DNA of 64,000 nucleotides from Anaerovibrio lipolyticus (GTDB lineage Bacteria; Bacillota; Negativicutes; Selenomonadales; Selenomonadaceae): positions 1 through 64,000 of the forward strand of contig NZ_JADYTY010000005.1 in assembly GCF_021531495.1 (NCBI RefSeq), written 5' to 3'. Position numbers and translations under genes: made by a program. Below are positions 35,658 through 44,853 of this stretch, piece after piece (within the stretch, counting starts at the first letter, position 1; each line of letters begins with the position of its first letter). The notes below the pieces were generated by a model that was given only the letters and a program-made list of their open reading frames with translations, was not told the DNA's origin and did no database searches.

Positions 35658-37634
35658 TTACAAATCAGACAACTGCTCCCATTTCTCGTACTTGGCCTGA
35701 ATCTCCGCTTCCTTATCACTATAGGCCTGAGCGATTTCCATGCTTTTCTCTGGATCAGCCTGAATAGCTGGATCATTCATTTCCATTTCCAGCATCTTCA
35801 ACTCCGCCTCTGCCATAGCAATCTCCGCCTCAGTTCGCTGGAGGGTTTCCGTCCTCTTAGCCTCGCTCATGCCCCTAAAAGGATTGTTCTTTTCAACCTT
35901 TTTCTCTGCCTTTGCCTCAGCAGCTTTACCAGCAGTCTTGGCCCTGTCAGATAATTTAACTGCCTCAGCCTTGGCTTTGGCCTTTTCTGCCTCTGCTGCT
36001 GCCTTGGCCTCAGCCTCCAGTTCTGCCAGTTCCTGAGCCTCCTCAGCCTTTTTCTCCCGATAATAACTGTAATTGCCATTGTATTCCTGGAGACGGCCAT
36101 CTGCTATTTCCAACACGCAATTGGCCACCTTGTCCAAGAAATAACGGTCATGGGACACAGTAATATAGGTACCTGGGAAGGTGGACAAAGCCTCCTCCAC
36201 TGCCTCCTTGGCTGGAATATCCAAATGGTTGGTAGGCTCATCCAACACCAGGAAATTGGCTCCTGTCAGCATCAGCTTCAAAAAAGCCAAACGGGACTGC
36301 TCTCCACCAGATAGGGAGCCAATCAACCGCAGTACCTCATCCCCATGAAAGAGAAAAGCTCCCAAATATCTACGGCTTTGCTCCTCCGACAGGCCGTATT
36401 CATATTCCATTTCCTCCAGCACAGTACGCTCCATATGCAGCCCCTCATGCTGCTGAGAAAAATAGCCAATCTTCACTCTGGAACCCAGCTTGATTCTACC
36501 CTGAGAAGCCTCCAGCTCCCCAATCAAAAGCCGCAGGAAGGTAGTCTTGCCAGCACCGTTAGGCCCTACCACAGCCACACCGTCCCCCTTGCGAATCAGC
36601 ACATTCACATGGTCAAAGAGATTCTTGTGACTATCTGGGAAATTGTAGGCCACATCCTCAAACTCAGCCACCCGCTGGGCACATTCTCCGGTCGGATTAA
36701 AGGCAAAATAATTAAAGGCTGCCGTATCAGCCGGCTTCACAATCCGCTCCAGCCTATTTAGCTGGCTCTGGCGGCCTCTAGCCTGCTTGGACTTAATCCC
36801 GGCCTTATACTTGCGGATATATTCCTCGGTTTTTTTAATATGCTCCTGCTGCTTTTCATAGGCCGAAAGCTGAGCCGCCCGCCGCTGCTCCCGCACCTTC
36901 ATGTAATAGGTATAGTTTCCCTCATAGGCTGTTACCGTCTTGTTTTCAATCTCAAAAATCCTGTTGGCCACCCTGTCCAGGAAAAACCGGTCATGGGAAA
37001 TAATCAGCACCCCACCGGCGTAGTTCTGCAAAAATCCCTCCAGCCACTCAATCATGCCTACATCCAAATGGTTGGTAGGCTCGTCCAAAAACAGGAAGTC
37101 CGGCTGTCTCAGCAAGGCCTTAGCCAGGCAGACTCTGGTTTTCTGACCACCAGAAAAATTAGCCACCTGCTTAGCCAAATCTTCCTGAGTAAAACCCAAA
37201 CCAAAGGCAGTACGGCGAATACGGCTTTCAAAATCATAGCCACCTGCATTCTCAAACCGCTCTACCAGACGACCGTAGGCCTCCAGCTTTTCCTCACTAT
37301 GATTCTCCTTGATTTCCGCCTCCATAGCCTCCTTGGCCGCAGCCAAAGCCAGTACATCCTCAAAGGCTGTTTTCAGCTCATCATAGAGGGTATAGTCACT
37401 GCTCATATCCGCCTGCTGTTCCACATAGCCAATGGTATCCACTGGCTCCATAGATACAGTACCCTTATCATATTCCACCTTGTTCAGCAGGCATTTCATC
37501 AAGGTAGACTTGCCAGCTCCATTAGCGCCCACAAAGCCTACTCGTTCTCCCCGCTTAATCTCGAAGCTGACATCATTAAACAGCTCCTCTATACCAAAGG
37601 CCTTGCACAGGCCTGTAACCTTTATGCTTCCCAT
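35658..37634 (-). CDS. ABC-F family ATPase
   Basis: This 658-aa protein has two nucleotide-binding domains. The first carries GANGAGKST and FSGGQKTR; the second carries GPNGAGKTT and LSGGEQSR, with LDEPTNHLD in both. A linker of about 80 residues lies between them, and there are no membrane helices, as in ABC-F translation factors that act on the ribosome. The C-terminal extension is a very Ala/Lys/Glu-rich coiled coil (from about residue 540). Antibiotic-resistance and housekeeping ABC-F proteins look alike; the context gives no hint of resistance. Confidence 0.92.
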   Translation of the reverse strand: MGSIKVTGLCKAFGIEELFNDVSFEIKRGERVGFVGANGAGKSTLMKCLLNKVEYDKGTVSMEPVDTIGYVEQQADMSSDYTLYDELKTAFEDVLALAAAKEAMEAEIKENHSEEKLEAYGRLVERFENAGGYDFESRIRRTAFGLGFTQEDLAKQVANFSGGQKTRVCLAKALLRQPDFLFLDEPTNHLDVGMIEWLEGFLQNYAGGVLIISHDRFFLDRVANRIFEIENKTVTAYEGNYTYYMKVREQRRAAQLSAYEKQQEHIKKTEEYIRKYKAGIKSKQARGRQSQLNRLERIVKPADTAAFNYFAFNPTGECAQRVAEFEDVAYNFPDSHKNLFDHVNVLIRKGDGVAVVGPNGAGKTTFLRLLIGELEASQGRIKLGSRVKIGYFSQQHEGLHMERTVLEEMEYEYGLSEEQSRRYLGAFLFHGDEVLRLIGSLSGGEQSRLAFLKLMLTGANFLVLDEPTNHLDIPAKEAVEEALSTFPGTYITVSHDRYFLDKVANCVLEIADGRLQEYNGNYSYYREKKAEEAQELAELEAEAKAAAEAEKAKAKAEAVKLSDRAKTAGKAAEAKAEKKVEKNNPFRGMSEAKRTETLQRTEAEIAMAEAELKMLEMEMNDPAIQADPEKSMEIAQAYSDKEAEIQAKYEKWEQLSDL

Positions 37635-37646
37635 TCTATCTCCTAT

Positions 37647-38993
37647 TTACTCATAATCCCGACCGATATAAATAACCGCTTCATTAGGCTCCCCGCCATC
37701 CATAATGGTGCAGGCAAAAGGCATACCATAAAACCAATCAGTATTACTGCTGTCTGTTACAATAATGGTATGTGCTCTATCGCTCTTGCGACCGGTGTCT
37801 ACACCGGTTACATTAAAGCCCTTGGCCCGCAGCTTGTCTGCCATGCGGGCTGCCGCCCCATTAATACCGCTATCATTAATAATGAACACCGAAATTCCCT
37901 CTGGACCAGAGGCCTTGGCCACCTTTGCCTTGGTTTCAGTCTTAGACTCCTTATCCCCCTCCTCAGAAGCAGACTTAGAGGACTTGGTTTGAGCCGTATC
38001 GGATTTTTCCGCCATTACCGTAATTCCCTTTGGCAAGGAAGCCTCATATTCCTTTACCAGCACCTGGGCAGACTCCAGAGCGCTATCTGCCAGCTCTGTA
38101 TTCATTTGGCTGGCCACTAGCTGTCTTAGCTTCATTATATCTGGCAGCCAATAGCTGATATCCTCCAAATAAGCAGGACTGCCTGGCACCATTTCCGAGA
38201 TCATACCATGCTCCCTGATGGAAGGCAGCAGCTGAGCCAGAGAAACCATCTCCGTCAACGGCATATCTGTTTCTACAGCCGATTGAATCTCCTCCATCAG
38301 CTTAGGCAATTTAGGCACTACTGATGGAGAAAGCATCTTTTCCATTACCGCCTGCATAAAATGCTGTTGGCGGGCTATACGGCCAATATCCCCCTCCCCA
38401 TCTCTAAACCGTACATATTGAATAGCCTTTTTGCCATCCATATGCTGCATACCAGGATACAAATCAATGACCAGTCCCCCATCATCATCCCAGGGATCCT
38501 CATAATACATCCGCTTTTCTACATTAATATCCACACCATCCAGAGCATCAATAATCCGCTCAAAGGCCTGAATATCCACCAGCACATAATAATCCATCGG
38601 CACTCCCAGCAGCTTCTCCACAGTTTTTCGTGTCAGCTTGTGACCGCCATAGGCATAAGCATGATTAATCTTGTCGTAACCATTGCCTTCAATCTGTACT
38701 CTGGTATCTCTAGGCAGGGACAAAATCTGGGCTGTTCCTGCATCCTTATTTACAGTAACTGCCATCAGGGTATCACTGCGGCCTGCATCATCATTACGGC
38801 GATCCACACCCATAACCATAATATGCAGATAATTATCTGACTTCTGAATCCCTGACTGAGTCTCTATATTTTCCGCGACTTCCTGACTACCAAACCAATT
38901 AGCAGCCACAACTCCTGTTACAATTACCACCAATATTACCGCCAGAATATATACTCTGGTCAGATTACGACGACGCCTGCGCCTAACTCGCAT
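37647..38993 (-). CDS. LytR-CpsA-Psr (LCP) family protein
   Basis: The start at 38993 (MRVRRRRRRN) is set by AGGAG nine bases upstream. The 448-aa protein has a very basic cytoplasmic tip, one membrane helix (about residues 15-35), an LCP domain (~60-215: MGVDRRNDDAGRSDTLMAV, LSLPRDTRVQIEG, RFRDGEGDIGRIARQ) and a C-terminal LytR_C domain (~360-445) after a charged linker. LCP enzymes transfer undecaprenyl-linked polymers to peptidoglycan in monoderms; what they attach in diderm Firmicutes is less clear. Confidence 0.9.
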   Translation of the reverse strand: MRVRRRRRRNLTRVYILAVILVVIVTGVVAANWFGSQEVAENIETQSGIQKSDNYLHIMVMGVDRRNDDAGRSDTLMAVTVNKDAGTAQILSLPRDTRVQIEGNGYDKINHAYAYGGHKLTRKTVEKLLGVPMDYYVLVDIQAFERIIDALDGVDINVEKRMYYEDPWDDDGGLVIDLYPGMQHMDGKKAIQYVRFRDGEGDIGRIARQQHFMQAVMEKMLSPSVVPKLPKLMEEIQSAVETDMPLTEMVSLAQLLPSIREHGMISEMVPGSPAYLEDISYWLPDIMKLRQLVASQMNTELADSALESAQVLVKEYEASLPKGITVMAEKSDTAQTKSSKSASEEGDKESKTETKAKVAKASGPEGISVFIINDSGINGAAARMADKLRAKGFNVTGVDTGRKSDRAHTIIVTDSSNTDWFYGMPFACTIMDGGEPNEAVIYIGRDYE

Positions 38994-39117
38994 CTTTTCA
39001 AACTCCTCTTTTCCACACAATCACAAACGAATCTTCTAAACCTTTCCCTAGTATATCAAAAGGCGGTAGCTGTCGCAAGGAATATCCCCCTTTTTCCTAA
39101 TTAACAAATAAATTCAA

Positions 39118-39146
39118 TTGCCTAGTATCTTTTCCTATGTTATAAT
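39118..39146 (+). promoter_or_regulatory. promoter before the Rpn relic
   Basis: TTGCCT (39118-39123), 17 bases, TATAAT (39141-39146). It now drives only the broken Rpn relic and may read on into the HD-GYP gene at 39465. Confidence 0.6.
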
Positions 39147-39186
39147 TAAATTAGAAACATGTTTTCTTATGCGAAAGTGGGATTAT

Positions 39187-39422
39187 ATGACAAACAGAAA
39201 AATTCGCGATACTGTTTTTTGCCATTTCATGAGTAATGAATCACATCCTTTGAGCAGCAAACATTGAAGCTAAGCGATGCCTTTGAAACTCAGTCAGACA
39301 AATTAGAACTTGCTGTCCATGTATATAATCTGGCGGATGGCATGGATGATGAATTGAAAAGAAAATGCCTGCCTATAGGAGAATACAGCATATTCTCCAA
39401 CGCTTATAAGCATGTGATATGA
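39187..39422 (+). pseudogene. relic of an Rpn/PD-(D/E)XK transposase-family nuclease
   Basis: The first frame reads MTNRKIRDTVFCHFMSNE, the typical N-terminus of Rpn-family proteins, and stops after 26 codons. A later frame to 39422 reads LELAVHVYNLADGMDDELKRKCLPIGEYSIF (two family segments), which matches the more distal part of the same family. The whole catalytic middle is missing, so an internal deletion plus frameshift has destroyed the gene. Rpn proteins are RecA-independent recombination nucleases. Confidence 0.65.
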
Positions 39423-39464
39423 TATAAATGCATGATTTGTAGTTTCTGAAAGAGATATTATACC

Positions 39465-40607
39465 ATGATTAGATTACCCATAAATAAATTAAAACCAGGA
39501 ATGGTTACAGCCCAGAGTATCTACAACGAAAAAGGAGCCAGCTACCTCACTCGAGGTACCAAATTAAGCAGACAGTATATAAACAGCCTGCGGAAAATTG
39601 GTATTTCCAAGGTAACTATTACCTCTCTGGATCCAGATTTACCCCTGGCACCACCAGAGGATATTATCAAGGAGGAAACCAGGGTAACGGCTATCCATCA
39701 GGTATTTGATACCTACTGCCGTCTACAGCAGAATGACCAACTGGATATACCCCCTTTGCTTTCAACCTCTGAATCCATTATTGAGGATTTGATTCAAAAG
39801 CCGGAAAATCTGGTGCAGATTACGGATATCCGACTTTATGACGATTATACCTTTGCCCATTCCGTTAATGTGGCAGCTCTTTCTGCCATGCTGGGCCTGC
39901 TATGCCATTATTCTAAAAAGGATTTAATGACTCTCACGGCAGGTGCCCTGCTTCACGATATTGGCAAGCTGGATGTATCCCTCAAGATTCTCAACAAGAC
40001 CACGGCTTTATCTGATGATGAGTTTACCCTGATTCGCCATCATCCTGAGTGGGGCTATCTGCGGCTGATCAATACTAAGGACAGCAATCTGAATATGAAA
40101 GCCATTGCGGATATTGCCTACCAGCATCACGAGCACCTTGATGGGCATGGCTATCCAAATCATTTGGTAGAGGAGCAGATTTCTGAATTTGCCCGCATTG
40201 TGGCCATTACAGATGTGTATGATGCTCTCACCACCCAGAGGCCATACAAAAAGGCTTATTCACCTCATATTGCCTACAAGATTATGACCAAATGCTCCGG
40301 CAAGCAATTTGATCCATTGCTTCTGGACCTGTTCTTTAACCATGTTGCTCTGTTCCCAGTAGGCACGGTACTGAGAACTGCCCTTGGATTTGCTATTGTC
40401 AAATCCACCACCATTGGAATGACTCGGTACCCCAAGGTAATTCTTTTTACCGACAGCAATCGCCGCCTGCTGGATACCCCCGTTACTCTGGAGGTCAGCC
40501 AACAGGAACCTGGTTTTATTGAATCTATCTTGGATGGCTCTGAGCTAACCGCCCTGGGCTATCACTTGAAATACAATCCGTCCGTACTATTGCTGGAGAA
40601 CCAATAA
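39465..40607 (+). CDS. HD-GYP cyclic-di-GMP phosphodiesterase
   Basis: The 380-aa protein has an N-terminal domain of about 110 residues (MIRLPINKLKPGMVTAQSIY start) and an HD-GYP domain with HDIGKLDV and HHEHLDGHGYP. The final 90 residues are beta-rich (VGTVLRTALGFAIVKS), as in many HD-GYP proteins with a C-terminal extension. These enzymes hydrolyse c-di-GMP and so favour motility, in keeping with nearby flagellar genes. Its shared downstream terminator has been split by the island insertion at 40648. Confidence 0.93.
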   Translation: MIRLPINKLKPGMVTAQSIYNEKGASYLTRGTKLSRQYINSLRKIGISKVTITSLDPDLPLAPPEDIIKEETRVTAIHQVFDTYCRLQQNDQLDIPPLLSTSESIIEDLIQKPENLVQITDIRLYDDYTFAHSVNVAALSAMLGLLCHYSKKDLMTLTAGALLHDIGKLDVSLKILNKTTALSDDEFTLIRHHPEWGYLRLINTKDSNLNMKAIADIAYQHHEHLDGHGYPNHLVEEQISEFARIVAITDVYDALTTQRPYKKAYSPHIAYKIMTKCSGKQFDPLLLDLFFNHVALFPVGTVLRTALGFAIVKSTTIGMTRYPKVILFTDSNRRLLDTPVTLEVSQQEPGFIESILDGSELTALGYHLKYNPSVLLLENQ

Positions 40608-40916
40608 AATAATCTGCACAAAAAAACAGCGAGGCAATCCCCGCTGTCATTAAGTTAGGGGTCAGATTTATTCTGACCTCTTTCTTATACCCATAAGCCA
40701 TTAAGTTAAGACGTTAAAACAGTCTCCCATGTATGGATAAAACCAAGTCCAAGCATGGGAGGCTTCTTTTTGTTTTTTTGGGGGCTATATTCTTCCACTC
40801 CAACCCCGATAATGAGGCATAACCACCGAAAATCCGGAGAATTTTGCCACACCAAACAGGGCAGTCCCAATATCTCGGACTCCCCTAAAATACTTTCCTG
40901 TTAAGTTGCAGTGTGG
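40608..40916. other. left end of island; no gene
   Basis: This 309-base stretch holds the left direct repeat, a terminal CATTAAGTTA motif (40648-), a second copy in the same direction (40702-), a 7-bp hairpin GGTCAGA-TTTAT-TCTGACC, and a terminator-like stem CTCCCATG/CATGGGAG (40724-40761) followed by a T-rich run. An inverted ATTAAGTTAAG copy stands at the right end (51860-51872), so these may be transposase-binding end repeats. Confidence 0.55.
40631..40647. repeat. left 17-base direct repeat of island
   Basis: GAGGCAATCCCCGCTGT occurs here and again, identical, at 51878-51894. At the left copy the upstream arm AACAGC is present but the T-run is lost; the right copy has the T-run but not the arm. 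Joining the two restores a full two-way terminator, so this is the target site of one insertion. Confidence 0.85.
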
Positions 40917-42347
40917 CTACGCCACCCGATAACCAAAGGCAACGGCAGACTTTGTCTTAATATTCCGCTCGTCCTGCCGTCCTTGACGAATGGGCTGCTT
41001 GTATTTGAGTAGTTCCTCGTACAGCTTTGTTATCGGCTCGTTGCGATAAAGCCTAAAGAAGCTGCGGGTGGACAGACACGCCATCTTGAAATCAATGGCA
41101 TATAGATATTTAGTATCTTTCTCGACGTCTTTTTTGATAGTAGAATTTTCTGCATTTTCCTCAGACTGTTTTGCTGTCTCCGCCTTAGCTGCTTCCCATT
41201 CCCAAGCCGCAATGACATTCCTCGCCACGGCATTGAACATGATAAGATGTGCGTAAATCTCCATCTGAACAGCTTCGTCCTTCTTGCTGTGGAAGTGCAT
41301 ACCACCGAGGGAATATTTCATATCTCGAAAGCTCGTTTCGATACCCCAACGCATGTGGTAAATCTCTTTCATTTGGGCAATAGAAAATTCAAACCTGCTG
41401 AGGTTCGTAATCAGAATCTCCCAGGCGTCGTCACCAGTGTCGGGGTCGTTTATGAGGAACTTTACGACGCGGAACGTGATTGTACAGGCGTCCTCAAAAT
41501 CCCATCGTTGAGTTCTTGTTTTTGGGGAGCGGGTTTCTTTAATGTGTCGCCTGGGTGCGTTGATTTTATAGACTGGTTCTCCATTAGCCCGCTTATTCAG
41601 ATATTCTGTATGCGAAGTAGTCACAGGAATAGCAATCTCCATGTCACACTCCTCATCGGGAAGATAGTTGATTTCTTTGATGCCATTCGTTCTCGCCCGA
41701 AGTACATAATGGCAGTTTTCCGTGCGGTTCAGTGTCTCGATTAAGTTGAAACTCTCATAGCCCCTGTCCATGATAATTATGAACGGGTTGTCTTTGGACA
41801 AACGGCTAATCATCTTCAGGGCAGCGTTTCTTTCGTCCCAGGAGTTTCTAGGCTGCAATACGCAATCCATATACTGACGAGACGCTATGTCGTACATAAT
41901 GTTGGCATGAATCTGGCAGAACGGTTTGATAAACGCTCCGTTCCTTTTGTTCGTGTCCACGACAAAAGCCGACTGCGGATTCCACGGCGTAGTGAAGTCC
42001 GAGCCGTCAATAGCGTACAGGCGGTATTTCCCGTTGAACAGTTTCTTCGGGGCAGACTGGTTGTAATGAGACAGCAAATCCTCAAAGACAGGCAGGGACA
42101 GCTTATCTCTTGCCTGAACATAAGCAGAGGTAGTTATTCTCTCGGAAAGTTCAGGGAATGCTTCCTGCAATTCGGCGTTGAGGCTGTTACCCTGCATATT
42201 GAGCATAACCTTTACGAGCTTATCAAACGGCAGTTTGCTTTTGCGGGCGAAGTCCTACGGCTGTTTCCTGTAACAGTCGATGTTCTCCGTTATATGGGAA
42301 ATGGAGGTATTGAGGGCATCCATTGCGTTCGACTTGCGTTCTGGCAT
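40917..42347 (-). pseudogene. IS4-family transposase with an internal amber stop
   Basis: From an ATG at 42347 with GGAGG upstream, the frame reads MPERKSNAMDALNTSISH and meets TAG at codon 31 (42255-42257), then continues in frame to 40917. Past the stop, the DDE motifs are intact: YAIDGSDF, IMDRGYESF and the YREK signature YHMRWGIETSFRDMK. A shortened protein could begin at the internal methionine at 42206, losing the N-terminal 47 residues. It is the only transposase in the island and may have mobilised it. Confidence 0.85.
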
Positions 42348-42552
42348 GACGGTCAATACCTCCTTCCTGATTTATCGTTTACATGAACCGTTCATAATAT
42401 AACTATAGCACGTGGTCAATCTTTATGTTGAAATCGGGGCACTGGATACAAAAAACCTTAAAAAACGTTTGCTATGCTTAGAGCAATGAGGCTCAGAAGC
42501 TAGAATTCAGCCTCAGAGAATAAGTATTTAGAAGAAAAAGGATGATTTTTCA

Positions 42553-44797
42553 TGCGTAGAAGAAAGAAAACCGCAATCATGTTGGCGGTAATGGGATTAA
42601 ATGCCATTTCGGTCACAATGGACAATAGCCCTACGGAGTGGGCTTTGGAAAGTATGAGTAAGGCTGAGGCTGCGTTTCAATACATTCCTATTAACGAAGT
42701 CTCGGGGACGGTCATGTGTACCAAGGTGTAGACAATTATGTAAAAGGAGTTGCTCCTGAAGACGGATTCCTGCTAATTGGCAGTGGAGACGTTGACGACA
42801 TGCACGTAATTGTCGATGGAAAAGAAATAGCATACAATTATGCTGATTGGTCATCCACAACAGTACCTATAGCAGCAGGCTCTTCCTATGAAATATATGA
42901 CTCGGACGGGGGATTTAATAATGGTAGTATATATTTTGTCAAGACACCACTTTCATCGTCTACTATCGAAGGAGCTACTAAAGAAATCCTTAAAAAAGAA
43001 GGGGTTTCCAAAAAATATATTGATGATGTAGCTAAAGGCAAAGCAAATGTCTCTCTCAACAACATCACCGACGCAGGTAAACAGGTTATCAAAAACACCG
43101 TTGCAGGGGACATTTCCGCTGCTGAAAATCGAGCTAAGACCGACGCCCAGAACAAGGCAAATACGGCTCAAAGCAACGCCAACGCATACACCAATCAAAA
43201 ACTGGCGGAAGCCGAAAATCGAGCAAAAGCTGACGCCACGAATAAGGCGAATGCTGCCGAAGCTGCCGCAAAAGCGGACGCTACAAATAAGGCGAATACT
43301 GCCGAAAGTAACGCCAAATCATATACGGATATTGTAACCGACGCTGCGAAAACGTACGCCAAAACATACACAGACGAGGTTGCCAAAGGCAAAGCCAATA
43401 TCTCCATGAATAATATCAACTAGGCGGGCAAGCAGGTCATTCGAGACCTTGCCAAGAACGAAATCAAGAACTCGGGCATTGATACCACGGGTGGCACCAT
43501 CATCATCAACAAACCCATGGAAACAAAAGATATTCATGTTGACGGCGGAATCACCACAACAGGTGGTATCACCGCAGGCGGAAATATCCATGGCAAGGGC
43601 GATTTGGAAATCTACGGTAAAACACACCTGCACGGCGATACGGAAATCGACAAAAACCTCACCGTACATGGCAATGAGCGGATAGATGGTTCTCTGGACG
43701 TTGGCGGGGATTCTCATATTCATGGAAACCAGACCGTAGACGGTGACAGCCACATAAAAGGCAACGAAACTGTTGACAAGAACCTGACTGTACACGGGAA
43801 TGAGACTGTTGATGGTACACTCCACGTCAAGGATAACGCCGAATTCGATAAGGATGTGACAGTTCATGGCTCCGAGACTATTGACAAAAATCTCCATGTG
43901 AAGGGCAACTCTGAAACTGACGGTAATGCCACGGTGCATGGCAGCCAGACCGTCGATAAAGACCTGAATGTCAAGGGCAACACGACGCTAGGAGATAATG
44001 CCACGGACAAGCTGACCGTGAATGCCACCTCCGAGTTCAAAGCCAATGCGACCTTCGATAAGGACGTACATATCAAAGGAAACCTCGAAACAGACGGCAA
44101 CTCCGTAACTCATGGAAACCAGACTATCGACGGCGATAGCCACACCAAGGGCGATGCCAAGGTAGACGGCGATATTTATGGACGCTCCTTCAATGTCGGC
44201 AATGAACGTTACATCGACAAAGACGGTATCAACGCCAATAACCATAAAATCTGCAACGTCGCAGACGGCGAAATCTCCCCGAACAGCCTCGATGCCGTGA
44301 ACGGTCGTCAGCTCTGGCATACCCGAGAAGAACTCCAACACAATATCAATCAGGTCGGTGCTGGCTCCGCTGCCATGGCAAATCTGCACCCTCTTGAATT
44401 TGAGCACAATGACAAGATTTCTGTATCCGCTGCCGTAGGCAACTACAAAAGCGAAACAGCAATGGCGGTCGGTGCGTTCTATCGCCCCAACCCTAAGACC
44501 ATGTTTTCTGTCTCTGGCTCCTTTGGAAGCAGCGAGAATACGATTGGTGCTGGTGTTTCCACGAAGTTCGGCAAAGTCTCTGAGATTGACCAGATGAACG
44601 AGGAACAGCTCAAGGACAAGATTGAAACGCTCAACGAGAGCAACGAATCCTTGAAAGGGGAAGTCTCGGAGCTTTCCAAGAAGAACACCCTTCTGGAGAC
44701 CAGCCTTTCCGAAGTCAAGAATGCCTACAATGCCCTCATGGCGAAGGTAGACGGGCTGATGGCTAAGATTGGTTTCTCTGATACCACCGAGAAGTAA
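42553..44797 (+). pseudogene. YadA-type trimeric autotransporter adhesin, frameshifted and with amber stop
   Basis: The frame opens with a signal-peptide-like MRRRKKTAIMLAVMGLNA and runs to TAG at 42727. A doubled GT at about 42716-42719 shifts the frame; removing two bases joins it to the following VMYQGVDNYVKG frame. That frame has a stalk rich in Ala/Asn/Lys repeats (AENRAKADATNKANAAEAAA), then TAG at 43421-43423 in otherwise continuous frame, then many HGNETVDG-type beta-roll repeats. A YadA membrane anchor follows (ISVSAAVGNYKSETAMAVGAFY ... NTIGAGVSTKFG). A 74-residue coiled-coil tail comes after the anchor. Two lesions make a silent gene likely. Confidence 0.85.
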
Positions 44798-44810
44798 ATA
44801 TTTTCCCATA

Positions 44811-44852
44811 AAAAAGCACTCGCTCTCTATAAAAGAGAATGAGTGCTTTTTT
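44811..44852. terminator. bidirectional terminator between adhesin and radical SAM gene
   Basis: AAAAAGCACTCGCTCTC pairs with GAGAATGAGTGCTTTTTT around a short loop, with A- and T-runs on both sides. It ends both the adhesin transcript and the four-gene operon. Confidence 0.9.
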
Positions 44853-44853
44853 G

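Noticed and set aside
42956-44809. Several minus-strand frames opposite the adhesin (up to 273 codons)
   Set aside because: They mirror the repeat structure of the adhesin and have no start signals.
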